Positions 31,867 to 40,374 of a stretch of 45,101 bases of DNA are shown here, in pieces. Below the pieces are notes generated by a model. It was not told the origin of the DNA, did not search any database, and saw nothing but the letters and a program-made list of their open reading frames with translations. Source of the DNA: Mycolicibacterium austroafricanum (GTDB lineage: Bacteria; Actinomycetota; Actinomycetes; Mycobacteriales; Mycobacteriaceae); NCBI RefSeq assembly GCF_902705885.1, contig NZ_CACSIP010000049.1, positions 1-45,101 on the forward strand. The letters are read 5' to 3'. The position numbers were made by a program, and so were the translations under genes. Positions within the stretch are counted from its first letter, which is position 1. Each line of letters opens with the position of its first letter.

Positions 31867-32199
31867 TCAGAGCCCCGGCAGGCCGAGCCCGCCCATCCCG
31901 CCGGCCAACGGCCCCAACCGGTCGTGCGCCAGGATGGTGACCTGCTTGGCGGCGTCGGAGATCGCGCCGACGATCAGGTCCTGCAGCGTGTCGACGTCGG
32001 AGGGGTCCACCACCTTCGGGTCGATCGACACGGCCACCACCTCGCCACTGCCCCGCATGGTCACCTGCACAAGCCCGCCGCCGGACTGGCCGTGCACCTC
32101 GGCGTTGGCGAGAGCCTCCTGCGCTTCCATCAGCTGCTGCTGGACCTGCTGAGCCTGCGCGAGCAGGGCTGACATGTCGGGTTGGTCCCCAGGCTGCAT
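31867..32199 (-). CDS. ebfC: YbaB/EbfC family nucleoid-associated protein
   Basis: 110-residue DNA-binding protein. N-terminal helix rich in Gln (LLAQAQQVQQQLMEAQEAL), beta-hairpin GGLVQVTMRGSGEVVAVSID, C-terminal helix LQDLIVGAISDAAKQV: the fold that makes tweezer-like dimers and bends DNA. ATG at 32199, ribosome site AGAGGAT. Coupled to recR downstream. A Gly/Leu-rich tail (GGMGGLGLPGL) closes it. Confidence 0.95.
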   Translation of the reverse strand: MQPGDQPDMSALLAQAQQVQQQLMEAQEALANAEVHGQSGGGLVQVTMRGSGEVVAVSIDPKVVDPSDVDTLQDLIVGAISDAAKQVTILAHDRLGPLAGGMGGLGLPGL

Positions 32200-32222
32200 G
32201 GCTGATCCTCTTGCGTGTTGGT

Positions 32223-32307
32223 ATGCGGACAGATGTCATATCGGTCTCGACTTGGTTTCGCTCGTCAAGATCCGTTGCTTTGGTCTTTAAGCGTAGTCCG
32301 CATGCGG
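32223..32307. repeat. repeated palindromic element in ebfC/amidase promoter region
   Basis: CCGCATGCGG (32298-32307) is a perfect 10-base palindrome just before the amidase -10 hexamer. The related half ATGCGGAC (32223-32230) recurs inverted as GTCCGCAT (32296-32303). Possible operator shared by the divergent genes; no regulator known. Confidence 0.35.
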
Positions 32308-32309
32308 GC

Positions 32310-32315
32310 TACCGT
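32310..32315 (+). promoter_or_regulatory. -10 hexamer of the amidase gene (leaderless)
   Basis: TACCGT ends 6 bases before the GTG at 32322. Confidence 0.5.
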
Positions 32316-32321
32316 GTCGCC

Positions 32322-33083
32322 GTGCACGTGCCAGCCCGCCACCGTGTCGGCGTGCGAACAGCTTCGGCGATCGCCGCCGTCATGCTCGTCGCCGCGTCGA
32401 TTTTCGCCGGTCCCGCCCAAGCCGCTCCCGCCACCCTCGCCGGGAAGATCGTCTTCCTGGACCCCGGCCACAACGGCGCCAACGACGCCTCGATCAGCAG
32501 ACAGGTCCCCACCGGGCGGGGAGGCACCAAGGACTGCCAGGCCAGCGGCACTTCCACCAACGACGGATACCCCGAGCACACCTTCAACTGGGACACCACG
32601 CTGCGGGTCCGCCAGGCGCTGACCGCGCTCGGGGTGCGCACCGCTATGTCGCGGGGCGATGACACCGGCCCGGGCCCGTGCGTCGACGAGCGCGCGGCGC
32701 TGGCCAACTCGGTCCAACCGAACGCGGTGGTCTCGATCCACGGCGACGGCGGTCCGCCCACCGGGCGCGGGTTCCACATCCTGTACTCCGCGCCTCCGCT
32801 CAACGCGGCGCAGGCCGGTCCATCGGTGCAGTTCGCCCGGGTGATGCGGGATCAGCTGGCCGGTTCCGGTATCCCACCCGCGACCTACATCGGGTCGTCC
32901 GGGCTCAATCCGCGCTCCGACATCGCCGGGCTCAACCTCGCGCAGTACCCGTCGATCCTCGTCGAGCTCGGGAACATGAAGAACCCGGTGGACTCGGCGC
33001 TGATGACCACCGAGCAGGGGCGACAGAAGTACGCCGACGCCGTCGTCCGCGGCATCGTCGCATTTCTCGGCTCCCAGCGTTAA
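32322..33083 (+). CDS. secreted N-acetylmuramoyl-L-alanine amidase (Ami1/Rv3717-like)
   Basis: Zinc amidase cutting the bond between MurNAc and the peptide stem in the periplasm during division. 253 residues from the GTG at 32322. Signal peptide to about residue 34 (TASAIAAVMLVAASIFAGPAQA). Zinc ligands by alignment with Rv3717: His50 (LDPGHNG), Glu85 (YPEHTF), His140 (VSIHGDG); catalytic Glu in VELGNMKN. Cys72 and Cys120 probably form the conserved disulfide. Like Rv3717 it has no separate wall-binding domain. The stop overlaps that of the convergent SRPBCC gene. Confidence 0.93.
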   Translation: MHVPARHRVGVRTASAIAAVMLVAASIFAGPAQAAPATLAGKIVFLDPGHNGANDASISRQVPTGRGGTKDCQASGTSTNDGYPEHTFNWDTTLRVRQALTALGVRTAMSRGDDTGPGPCVDERAALANSVQPNAVVSIHGDGGPPTGRGFHILYSAPPLNAAQAGPSVQFARVMRDQLAGSGIPPATYIGSSGLNPRSDIAGLNLAQYPSILVELGNMKNPVDSALMTTEQGRQKYADAVVRGIVAFLGSQR

Positions 33084-33544
33084 GCCTCGGCACCCTCGAT
33101 GCCCACGGTGCCCTCGACCTCGCGCTTGAGGTTGCCGAGCACCTGCGCCTGGATCTTGCGCAGTCCGATCGGGGCGAACGTCTTCTCGAAGAACCCTCCG
33201 ACACCCCCGGCGCCCTGCCAGGACGTCTTGAGGGTGACCGACGACCCGGGCCCTGCCGGGGCGACGGTCCAGTTGGTCACCATCGACGAGTTCGCGTCCT
33301 TTTCGATGACGGTGTGACCGGCGACGTCGACGGTGGCCTTGACATCACGAGAGCGTGACTTGGTGGCCTGCAGTTTCCAGGCGGCGACCGTGCCGGCACC
33401 CTGGCCGCCCTCGAGCACCTGGTAGCCGCTGTAGTGCTCGGAGAGGATCTTCGGGCGCATGGCCTGGTAGTCCGCAACGGCGCCCAACACGGTCGCAGGG
33501 TCGGCGTCGATCAGGACCGTGCTGGACGCGCTGACCTGTCCCAT
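33080..33544 (-). CDS. SRPBCC family protein (Rv3718c-like)
   Basis: 154 residues with the START/polyketide-cyclase fold: VSASSTVLIDADPATVLGAV, NWTVAPAGPGSSVTLKTSW, a glycine-rich QGAGGVGGFFEKTF before the long C-terminal helix. ATG at 33544, ribosome site GAGGAG about 10 bases upstream. Likely binds a hydrophobic ligand; none known. Convergent with the amidase gene and divergent from the FAD oxidase, it matches the M. tuberculosis order. Confidence 0.9.
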   Translation of the reverse strand: MGQVSASSTVLIDADPATVLGAVADYQAMRPKILSEHYSGYQVLEGGQGAGTVAAWKLQATKSRSRDVKATVDVAGHTVIEKDANSSMVTNWTVAPAGPGSSVTLKTSWQGAGGVGGFFEKTFAPIGLRKIQAQVLGNLKREVEGTVGIEGAEA

Positions 33545-33613
33545 CAGTGCAAACTCCTCGTCAACAGGGGGTGACTAGCGGTTCGGTGGGTCGCATCGGC
33601 TGCCACCGGGGAC

Positions 33614-33619
33614 TAGCGT
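33614..33619 (+). promoter_or_regulatory. -10 hexamer of the FAD oxidase gene (leaderless)
   Basis: TAGCGT ends 6 bases before the GTG at 33626. Confidence 0.5.
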
Positions 33620-33625
33620 ATATGT

Positions 33626-35005
33626 GTGTCTGTTGCCTCGACCGACGCACGGGCCACTCACAGTGACGGCGTGCAGCGGCTTATGTCCAGTTACCGGGCG
33701 ATCCCCGCCGACGCCACGGTCCGGCTGGCCAAGCCGACCTCCAATCTGTTCCGCGCCCGGGCGAAGAACACCGCCCCCGGGTTGGACACCTCGGGATTGA
33801 CACAGGTCATCGCCGTCGACCCGGACGAGCGCACCGCCGATGTGGCCGGGATGTGCACCTACGAGGACCTGGTGGCGGCCACCCTGCCGTACGGGTTGTC
33901 GCCGCTGGTGGTGCCGCAGCTCAAGACCATCACGCTCGGCGGTGCGGTCACCGGGCTGGGTATCGAGTCGACGTCCTTCCGCAACGGACTGCCCCACGAG
34001 TCCGTGCTGGACATGGACATCCTCACCGGCACCGGCGAGATCGTGCGGGCGTCGGCCGACGAACACCCCGACCTGTTCCGGTCGTTTCCGAATTCCTATG
34101 GCACCCTTGGCTACTCGGTCCGGCTGAAGATCGAGCTCGAGCCCGTCAAGCCCTTCGTGGCGCTGCGCCATGTCAGGTTCGGATCACTGACCGACTTGGT
34201 CGACACGATGGACACGATCATCGAAACCGGCGGATTCCACGGCGACCGGGTGGACTACCTCGACGGTGTAGTGTTCAGCGCCGACGAGAGCTATCTGTGC
34301 CTGGGCGTCCAAACGGCGACCCCCGGACCGGTCAGCGACTACACCGGAAACGACATCTACTACCAGTCGATCCGACACGAGGGTGGTGAAAAGCACGACC
34401 GGCTCACCATCCACGACTACCTGTGGCGATGGGACACCGACTGGTTCTGGTGCTCGAGAGCGTTCGGCGCGCAGAACCCGCGGATCCGCCGCTGGTGGCC
34501 CCGCAGGCTGCGGCGCAGCAGCTTCTACTGGAAGCTCATCGGTTACGACCAGCGATTCGACATCGCAGACCGGATCGAGAAGCGAAACGGCCGGCCCCCG
34601 CGCGAACGGGTCGTCCAGGATGTCGAGGTGCCGATCGGGCGGACCGCCGAGTTCCTGGCCTGGTTCCTGGACAACGTCCCCATCGAGCCGATCTGGTTGT
34701 GCCCGTTGAGGCTCCGCGATGAGGGCAACTGGCCGCTGTACCCGCTGCACCCCCATCAGAGCTACGTCAACATCGGCTTCTGGTCCTCGGTGCCCGTCGG
34801 CCCCGAAGAGGGGTACACCAACAAGATGATCGAGCGCAGGGTGAGCGAGCTGCACGGGCACAAGTCGCTGTATTCCGACGCGTACTACTCCCCCGAGGAG
34901 TTCGACGAGCTCTACGGCGGCGAGCTCTACAAGACGGTGAAGAAGGCCTACGACCCTGACTCACGTTTCCTCGACCTGTATGCGAAGGCGGTGCGAAGAC
35001 AATGA
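33626..35005 (+). CDS. FAD-linked oxidoreductase, BfaA/TmsA-like (Rv3719-like)
   Basis: 459 residues, FAD-binding domain of the PCMH/vanillyl-alcohol oxidase type at about 40-200 (VVVPQLKTITLGGAVTGLGIESTSFRNG; NSYGTLGYSVRL). C-terminal half rich in Trp, Tyr and Arg (RRWWPRRLRRSSFYW), consistent with membrane contact. The adjacent methyltransferase adds a methylene group from SAM to an oleoyl chain; this type of FAD enzyme then reduces it with NADPH to the 10-methyl form (tuberculostearic acid). The pairing with a CFA-type methyltransferase supports that role, but I have not compared it with proven BfaA sequences directly. Confidence 0.82.
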   Translation: MSVASTDARATHSDGVQRLMSSYRAIPADATVRLAKPTSNLFRARAKNTAPGLDTSGLTQVIAVDPDERTADVAGMCTYEDLVAATLPYGLSPLVVPQLKTITLGGAVTGLGIESTSFRNGLPHESVLDMDILTGTGEIVRASADEHPDLFRSFPNSYGTLGYSVRLKIELEPVKPFVALRHVRFGSLTDLVDTMDTIIETGGFHGDRVDYLDGVVFSADESYLCLGVQTATPGPVSDYTGNDIYYQSIRHEGGEKHDRLTIHDYLWRWDTDWFWCSRAFGAQNPRIRRWWPRRLRRSSFYWKLIGYDQRFDIADRIEKRNGRPPRERVVQDVEVPIGRTAEFLAWFLDNVPIEPIWLCPLRLRDEGNWPLYPLHPHQSYVNIGFWSSVPVGPEEGYTNKMIERRVSELHGHKSLYSDAYYSPEEFDELYGGELYKTVKKAYDPDSRFLDLYAKAVRRQ

Positions 35006-36324
35006 CGACATTTCGGGAACGCGCCACAGACGCGGCTGACAACTCCGAGGGCAGGCTCACGCTGGCGGAGATCCTGGAGATCTTCGCCGCCGGCCGGCTG
35101 CCGTTGAAGTTCACGGCGTACGACGGCAGCAGCGCCGGACCCGAGGACGCGGTCCTCGGGCTCGACCTGCGGACGCCACGCGGCACCACCTACCTGGCGA
35201 CCGCTCCGGGAGACCTGGGACTGGCCCGGGCCTACGTCTCCGGCGACCTGGAACCGCACGGGGTCCATCCCGGCGATCCCTATGACCTGCTCAGCGCGCT
35301 GGCCGAGAAGCTGCAGTTCAAGCGCCCGTCGGCCAGGGTGTTGGCCAACGTCATCCGGTCCATCGGGATCGAGCATCTGCGGCCCATCGCACCGCCGCCC
35401 CAGGAGGCGCTGCCTCGCTGGCGTCGGTTCGCGGAAGGCTTGCGGCACAGCAAGACCCGTGACGCGGACGCGATCCACCACCACTACGACGTGTCGAACA
35501 AGTTCTACGAACTGGTGCTGGGCCCGTCGATGACCTACACCTGTGCCTGCTACCCGCATCCCGACGCCTCCCTCGAGGAGGCGCAGGAGAACAAGTACCG
35601 GCTGGTCTTCGAGAAACTGCACCTGAAACCGGGGGATCGACTGCTCGACGTCGGCTGCGGTTGGGGCGGCATGGTGCGCTACGCGGCCCGGCACGGTGTG
35701 AATGTGATCGGCGTGACGCTGTCGCGGGAGCAGGCGACCTGGGCGCAGAAGGCGATCGCCGAGGACGGCCTGGGTGACCTCGCCGAGGTCCGTCACAGTG
35801 ACTATCGCGACGTGCGGGAGTCGCAGTTCGACGCGGTGTCCTCGATCGGGCTCACCGAGCACATCGGCGTGGCCAACTACCCCGCCTACTTCCGTTTCCT
35901 CAAGTCGAAGCTGCGCACCGGTGGGTTGCTGCTCAACCACTGCATCACCCGCCACGACAACCGGCACAGTACGACCGCCGGAGGTTTCATCGACCGCTAC
36001 GTCTTCCCCGACGGCGAACTCACCGGTTCCGGACGGATCATCACCGAGATCCAGAACGTCGACCTGGAGGTGCTGCACGAGGAGAACCTGCGGCACCACT
36101 ACGCGATGACGCTGCGTGACTGGTGCCGCAACCTCGTCGAACACTGGGACGAGGCGGTCGCGGAGGTGGGTCTGCCCACCGCCAAGGTGTGGGGCCTGTA
36201 CATGGCCGGGTCCCGAGTCGGCTTCGAACAGAACGCGATCCAGCTGCATCAGGTGCTGGCAGCCAAACTCGACCGGCGGGGCGGTGATGGCGGACTGCCA
36301 TTACGGCCCTGGTGGAACGCGTAG
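35002..36324 (+). CDS. cfa: CFA-type SAM methyltransferase, BfaB/Cfa-like (Rv3720-like)
   Basis: 440 residues; the ATG at 35002 overlaps the previous stop as ATGA. N-terminal 140 residues form the lipid-binding domain of cyclopropane synthases; the catalytic domain has HHHYDVSNKFYELVLG, SMTYTCACY, SAM motif VGCGWGG at 217-223, and FIDRYVFPDGEL. It methylates unsaturated acyl chains of phospholipids. The M. smegmatis homologue Cfa is needed for tuberculostearic acid. The length exceeds mycolic acid CmaA enzymes (about 290) because of the N-terminal domain, so this is phospholipid-directed rather than mycolate-directed. Confidence 0.88.
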   Translation: MTTFRERATDAADNSEGRLTLAEILEIFAAGRLPLKFTAYDGSSAGPEDAVLGLDLRTPRGTTYLATAPGDLGLARAYVSGDLEPHGVHPGDPYDLLSALAEKLQFKRPSARVLANVIRSIGIEHLRPIAPPPQEALPRWRRFAEGLRHSKTRDADAIHHHYDVSNKFYELVLGPSMTYTCACYPHPDASLEEAQENKYRLVFEKLHLKPGDRLLDVGCGWGGMVRYAARHGVNVIGVTLSREQATWAQKAIAEDGLGDLAEVRHSDYRDVRESQFDAVSSIGLTEHIGVANYPAYFRFLKSKLRTGGLLLNHCITRHDNRHSTTAGGFIDRYVFPDGELTGSGRIITEIQNVDLEVLHEENLRHHYAMTLRDWCRNLVEHWDEAVAEVGLPTAKVWGLYMAGSRVGFEQNAIQLHQVLAAKLDRRGGDGGLPLRPWWNA

Positions 36325-36328
36325 CGAC

Positions 36329-36334
36329 TAGGCT
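36329..36334 (+). promoter_or_regulatory. -10 hexamer of the small membrane gene (leaderless)
   Basis: TAGGCT ends 7 bases before the GTG at 36342 and follows the methyltransferase stop directly. Confidence 0.45.
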
Positions 36335-36341
36335 CGTCCCG

Positions 36342-36719
36342 GTGAAGCGCTTGCTGGTGCGCATTGCCGTGTTCCTCGGATCCTCCGCGCTGGGATTGCT
36401 CGCGGCCGACTTCCTGGTGCCCGGGGTTTCGGTACCGCTGTGGGGTTTTGTCACCGCGGTCGTGATCTTCACTGTGGCCCAGGCGATCCTGGCGCCGTTC
36501 TTCCTCAAGATGGCCACCCGCTACGCCTCGGCTTTCCTGGGCGGCATCGGGCTGGTGTCGACCTTCGTGGCGCTGCTGCTGGCGTCACTGCTGTCCAACG
36601 GGCTGAGCATTCGCGGAATCGGATCGTGGATCGCGGCCACGGTGGTGGTGTGGTTGGTCACCGCGGTGGCGACGGCGGTGCTGCCGATGCTGGTGCTGCG
36701 GGACCCCAAGCCCGCCTGA
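36342..36719 (+). CDS. phage-holin-family-4-like small membrane protein
   Basis: 125 residues from the GTG at 36342. Four hydrophobic helices: about 5-25, 32-54, 64-86, 92-115 (RLLVRIAVFLGSSALGLLAAD; GFVTAVVIFTVAQAIL; FLGGIGLVSTFVALLLASLL; WIAATVVVWLVTAVATAVL). The pattern fits the PF04020 membrane family (YvlD-type), not a phage lysis gene. An ATG/GTG further upstream (36312) would overlap the methyltransferase stop and adds only charged residues. Function unknown. Confidence 0.75.
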   Translation: MKRLLVRIAVFLGSSALGLLAADFLVPGVSVPLWGFVTAVVIFTVAQAILAPFFLKMATRYASAFLGGIGLVSTFVALLLASLLSNGLSIRGIGSWIAATVVVWLVTAVATAVLPMLVLRDPKPA

Positions 36720-36741
36720 GTCGCGACAGACACGGCCCGCC

Positions 36742-38664
36742 TCACCCCTCGATGCGGCGCGCCCCCAGCTCGCTCTGCAGCAGCTCCAGCGCCGCCTCCT
36801 CGGGATCGCGGCGCGGGGCGGCGGGGTCCGCGTTGCCCGCCTCGGCGAGCATGCTCTCCTCGTCATCACGGGGGGACTCCCGCTCTACCGGAGCGGGCCC
36901 CGAACTCCCCGAATTCCCAGAGTCCGCCGGCGCAGCCGGCGGCGGCGGGGAGGCAGCGCCGACCTCACACCGGATCTTCCAGTTCACGCCGAGCGCATCC
37001 TGCAGCGCTTCCCGGATGACATCGGCATTGCGCTGCTCGGTGAGACGTTTGGCCAGCGGCGCCGATTCGTGGCTGAGGACCAGCGTGTCCCCGTCGACGG
37101 CCCGCACGATTGCGCCCGCCAGCATCACCTCGGTGGTTCGGCTGCGTTCCCGGACCTTCTCCCGCACCGTCGTCCACATCGTGCGCACCGCGGCGGCGGT
37201 GGGTTCACCGGATGCGACGGCGGCCGCCGGGGTCACCGCCGGCGCCTCCACCGCGGGCGCCGCCGGGGGCCGTACCGGGGGCGGTGCCGGAGCAGGTTCG
37301 GGCTCAACGGCTTTCGGTGCGGGCGGTGCGGTGGGAGGGGCAGCCTTCGGTGCGGGCGCAGGCTCGGGTGCCGGCGCGGGCTCGGGTGCCGGTTGTTCGG
37401 GTTCCGGGGCGGACTTGGTGTTGGTGACAGTGGTCTTGCGGACGAACTGTTTTGGCGGCGCGGGCGCGGCGACGACGTTCTCGCCGGCCGGGATCGACAT
37501 GTCGAGCCGGGTCTCGATGCGCTCCACCCGTTGCAGCAGTGCCGCCTCGGTGTCGCAGGCCGACGGCAGCAGCAACCGGGCGCACACCACTTCCAGAAGC
37601 AACCGCGGCGCGGTCGCCCCGCGCATCTCGCCCAGGCCGGCGTGCACCACCTCCGCGTAGCGGGTGAGGGTCGCCATCCCGACCCGGGCGGCCTGATCGC
37701 GCATCCGGTCCAGGACGTCCTCGGGCCCGTCGACGACGCCGCGCGCGACCGCATCGGGCACCGCGTGGAGCACGATCAGGTCACGGAAGCGCTCGAGCAG
37801 GTCGGTGGCGAATCTGCGCGGGTCGTGCCCGGCGTCGATGACACCTTCGACCGCGCCGAACAGCGCCGCAGCGTCACCGGCGGCCAACGCGTCGATCGCG
37901 TCGTCGATCAGGGCCAGATCGGTGGCTCCCAGCAGGGCGAGCGCGCGCTGGTAGGCGACGTGGTTGCCGGCCGGACCGGGTTCAGAGCCGGCCAGCAGCT
38001 GGTCCAACACGCTGAGCGTGTCCCGGGGCGACCCCCCGCCCGCGCGGATGACCAGCGGGAACACCGCGTCGTCGACGTCGACGTTCTCCGAGGCGATGAT
38101 CTTCTCGATCAACGTGCGCATGATCTTGGGGGCCAGCAGCCGGAACGGGTAGTGGTGGGTGCGCGACCGGATGGTGGGCAGCACCTTCTCCGGTTCGGTG
38201 GTGGCGAACACGAAGATCAGATGTTCGGGCGGCTCCTCGACGATCTTCAGCAGGGCGTTGAACCCCGCCGTGGTCACCATGTGGGCCTCGTCGACGATGA
38301 AGATGCGGTAGCGGGATTGGGCGGGGGCGTAGAACGCCCGATCGCGGAGCTCGCGGGTGTCGTCGACGCCGCCGTGGCTGGCCGCGTCGAGTTCGACGAC
38401 GTCGACGTTGCCGGGGCCGTTCGGCGCCAGCGCCACGCAGGAGTCACACACCCCGCACGGGGTTGCGGTGGGGCCCTGCGCACAGTTCAGCGACCGCGCG
38501 AGGATCCGGGCCGACGACGTCTTCCCGCAGCCGCGAGGACCGGAGAAGAGGTAGGCATGGTTGATCCGGCCGGAGTTCAGCGCTGTCGACAACGGCTCGG
38601 TGACATGTTCCTGGCCGATGACTTCTGCGAAAGTCGCCGGGCGGTACTTGCGATATAGAGCCAC
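36742..38664 (-). CDS. dnaX: DNA polymerase III subunit gamma/tau
   Basis: Clamp-loader ATPase of the replisome, 640 residues from the GTG at 38664. AAA+ domain: Walker A GPRGCGKT at 42-49, zinc site Cys61, Cys70, Cys73, Cys76, Walker B IFIVDEAH, and sensor regions FATTEPEKVLPTIRSR. A Pro/Ala/Glu-rich linker with PAPEPAPAPEPA repeats lies near 420-480, then the C-terminal domain (TMWTTVREKVRER, NWKIRCEVG) that contacts the polymerase. I see no slippery A/T run that would give gamma by frameshift. Confidence 0.96.
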   Translation of the reverse strand: MALYRKYRPATFAEVIGQEHVTEPLSTALNSGRINHAYLFSGPRGCGKTSSARILARSLNCAQGPTATPCGVCDSCVALAPNGPGNVDVVELDAASHGGVDDTRELRDRAFYAPAQSRYRIFIVDEAHMVTTAGFNALLKIVEEPPEHLIFVFATTEPEKVLPTIRSRTHHYPFRLLAPKIMRTLIEKIIASENVDVDDAVFPLVIRAGGGSPRDTLSVLDQLLAGSEPGPAGNHVAYQRALALLGATDLALIDDAIDALAAGDAAALFGAVEGVIDAGHDPRRFATDLLERFRDLIVLHAVPDAVARGVVDGPEDVLDRMRDQAARVGMATLTRYAEVVHAGLGEMRGATAPRLLLEVVCARLLLPSACDTEAALLQRVERIETRLDMSIPAGENVVAAPAPPKQFVRKTTVTNTKSAPEPEQPAPEPAPAPEPAPAPKAAPPTAPPAPKAVEPEPAPAPPPVRPPAAPAVEAPAVTPAAAVASGEPTAAAVRTMWTTVREKVRERSRTTEVMLAGAIVRAVDGDTLVLSHESAPLAKRLTEQRNADVIREALQDALGVNWKIRCEVGAASPPPPAAPADSGNSGSSGPAPVERESPRDDEESMLAEAGNADPAAPRRDPEEAALELLQSELGARRIEG

Positions 38665-38670
38665 GGAAGC

Positions 38671-38676
38671 AGGCTA
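38671..38676 (-). promoter_or_regulatory. -10 hexamer of dnaX (leaderless)
   Basis: On the minus strand TAGCCT ends 6 bases before the GTG at 38664; it sits in the 26-base gap after the aminotransferase gene. Confidence 0.5.
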
Positions 38677-38690
38677 CCCAGGCCGACCGA

Positions 38691-39989
38691 CTACTTGTCG
38701 GTCAGCAACGATTCGGTGGCCGAAAGCAAGGCGCACGTCGCCAGCCCGTCGATCGCCACCCGCAGATCAGACGCCGCCGGAAACGTCGGCGCGATGCGGA
38801 TGTTCTTGTCTTCGGGGTCATTTCGGTACGGGAACGACGCACCGGCCTCGGTCACCGCGATCCCGGCTTCCTTCGCCAGCGCCACGGTCCGCTTGGCCGT
38901 GCCGGGCAACACGTCCAGGCTGATGAAGTACCCGCCCTTGGGTTCGGTCCAGGACGCGATCTTGGAGTCACCCAACCGGTCCTCGAGAATCTCCAGGACC
39001 AGAGCGAACTTGGGGGCCAGCAGCTCCTGGTGGCGCTGCATGTGCAGACGCACGCCGTCGGCGTCGCCGAAGAACCGCAGATGCCGCAGCTGATTGACCT
39101 TGTCCGGGCCGATCGACTTCTTGCCCGCGTGCTGCAGGTACCAGGCGATGTTGCCCAGCGAACCGCCGAGGAAGCTGACGCCGGCGCCGGCGAAGGTGAT
39201 CTTCGACGTGGAGGCGAAGACCAGCGGCCGGTTCGCGTGGTTGGCCGCCGCGGCCAGACCCAGGATGTCGACCTGACGAACGGTGTCGTGGGTGAGCGTG
39301 TGCACTGCGTAGGCGTTGTCCCACATCAGCCGGAAGTCGCTTGCCGCCGTTCCCATTTGAACCAGCCGGCGGGCCGTCTCCCACGAATAGGTGGTACCTG
39401 TGGGGTTCGAGTAGACCGGAACACACCACATGCCCTTGATCGCCGGATCGGCGGCGACGAGTTCCTCGATCAGATCGACGTCCGGACCGTCCTCGAGCAT
39501 CGGCACAGCGATCATCTCGATGCCCAGGCTCTCGGTGATCGCGAAGTGGCGGTCGTAGCCGGGCGCCGGGCACAGAAACTTGACGCCCGGGCCGTCCCGT
39601 AGCTCGTCGATCCACGGGCGCGGCGAGTCGACACCTCCGTGGAGCAACGAGTACACGACGACGTCGTGCATCAGCTCGAGGCTGGCGTTGTTGCCGGCGA
39701 TCAGATTCGGCACCGGGATGCCCAGCAACTCGCCGAAGATCTCCCGCAGTTCGGGCAGGCCGTGCGGGCCGCCGTAGTTGCGGGTGTCGGTGCCCGACCC
39801 GTCCCGGTACGAGTCGGGTCCATCGCCCGGCAGCGCGAGCAGCCCGTTGGACAGGTCGAGTTGCTCCGGAGCCGGCTTCCCGCGGGTGAGGTCCAGCTGC
39901 AGCGCCCGGGCCTGCAGGTCGGCATAGTTGCGCTGCTGCTGATCAAGCTCTGCGAGCAGTTCGTCACGGCCCAGCGACTGAAACGACAC
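38691..39989 (-). CDS. aspC: PLP-dependent aspartate aminotransferase (Rv3722c-like)
   Basis: 432 residues from the GTG at 39989, preceded by GAAAGG. Fold type I aminotransferase of the MocR-like Ic subgroup: NYGGPHGLPELREIF, AGNNASLELMHD, CPAPGYDRHFAI, MWCVPVYSNPTGTTYS, MWDNAYAVH, and the PLP Lys263 in ASTSKITFAGAG. Rv3722c of M. tuberculosis is the main aspartate aminotransferase, linking oxaloacetate to aspartate and so to ask/asd in this same window. The frame stays open upstream into the SRP RNA gene, which is not coding. Confidence 0.93.
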   Translation of the reverse strand: MSFQSLGRDELLAELDQQQRNYADLQARALQLDLTRGKPAPEQLDLSNGLLALPGDGPDSYRDGSGTDTRNYGGPHGLPELREIFGELLGIPVPNLIAGNNASLELMHDVVVYSLLHGGVDSPRPWIDELRDGPGVKFLCPAPGYDRHFAITESLGIEMIAVPMLEDGPDVDLIEELVAADPAIKGMWCVPVYSNPTGTTYSWETARRLVQMGTAASDFRLMWDNAYAVHTLTHDTVRQVDILGLAAAANHANRPLVFASTSKITFAGAGVSFLGGSLGNIAWYLQHAGKKSIGPDKVNQLRHLRFFGDADGVRLHMQRHQELLAPKFALVLEILEDRLGDSKIASWTEPKGGYFISLDVLPGTAKRTVALAKEAGIAVTEAGASFPYRNDPEDKNIRIAPTFPAASDLRVAIDGLATCALLSATESLLTDK

Positions 39990-40032
39990 CGCGCGCCTTT
40001 CACCGTCGTGCGTGGATTCTCCGGAACGTAAG

Positions 40033-40120
40033 GGGACCCCGCGCACCCGCCAGAGCCCATTGACCCTTGCTGCCTTCCGGCCCTGGGGGAGTTCACAGGA
40101 TGGACGCCGCGCGGGGTCCA
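40033..40120 (-). ncRNA. ffs: 4.5S signal recognition particle RNA
   Basis: The minus strand carries the universal SRP core CAGGGCCGGAAGGCAGCAAGG (apical GGAA loop and asymmetric internal loop, near 40069-40089). Long complementary ends GGACCCCGCGC (40109-40119 side) and GCGCGGGGTCC (40034-40044 side) close one hairpin. It binds Ffh for membrane targeting. Ends are approximate by a few bases. Confidence 0.92.
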
Positions 40121-40214
40121 CGGAGAGTGTAGTACCTCGCCGCGGTCGTCCGCCGGGGTGCGACCGCCGAGCGGCTTTGCGGAGCCACCATGCGGGTCGG
40201 CTACCATGGCCGAC

Positions 40215-40300
40215 GGAGGATTCGCCTAGTGGCCTATGGCGCTCGCCTGGAACGCGGGTTGGGTTAATAGCCCTCAGGGGTTCAAATCCCCTATCCTCCG
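40215..40300 (+). tRNA. serT: tRNA-Ser (anticodon GGA)
   Basis: 86 bases. Acceptor GGAGGAT pairs with ATCCTCC (40293-40299), discriminator G40300. Anticodon stem CTCGC/GCGGG encloses loop CTGGAAC with anticodon GGA at 40249-40251. A long variable arm (TTGGGTTAATAGCCC) identifies a class II tRNA, and the T arm has GGTTCAAATCC. CCA is not encoded. Confidence 0.95.
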
Positions 40301-40374
40301 CACTCAGTCCGGGGTGCGACCGGCAATCACCGAGAGCACGGTCGCACCCCGGACAACAAAGAACGAGGAGGGGT

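Noticed and set aside
36342..36719. Prophage holin
   Set aside because: No other phage genes nearby; this membrane family is widespread in bacteria outside phages.
36742..38664. Programmed frameshift in dnaX producing gamma
   Set aside because: No A-rich slippery heptamer is visible in this GC-rich gene; the Pro/Ala linker is the only unusual stretch.
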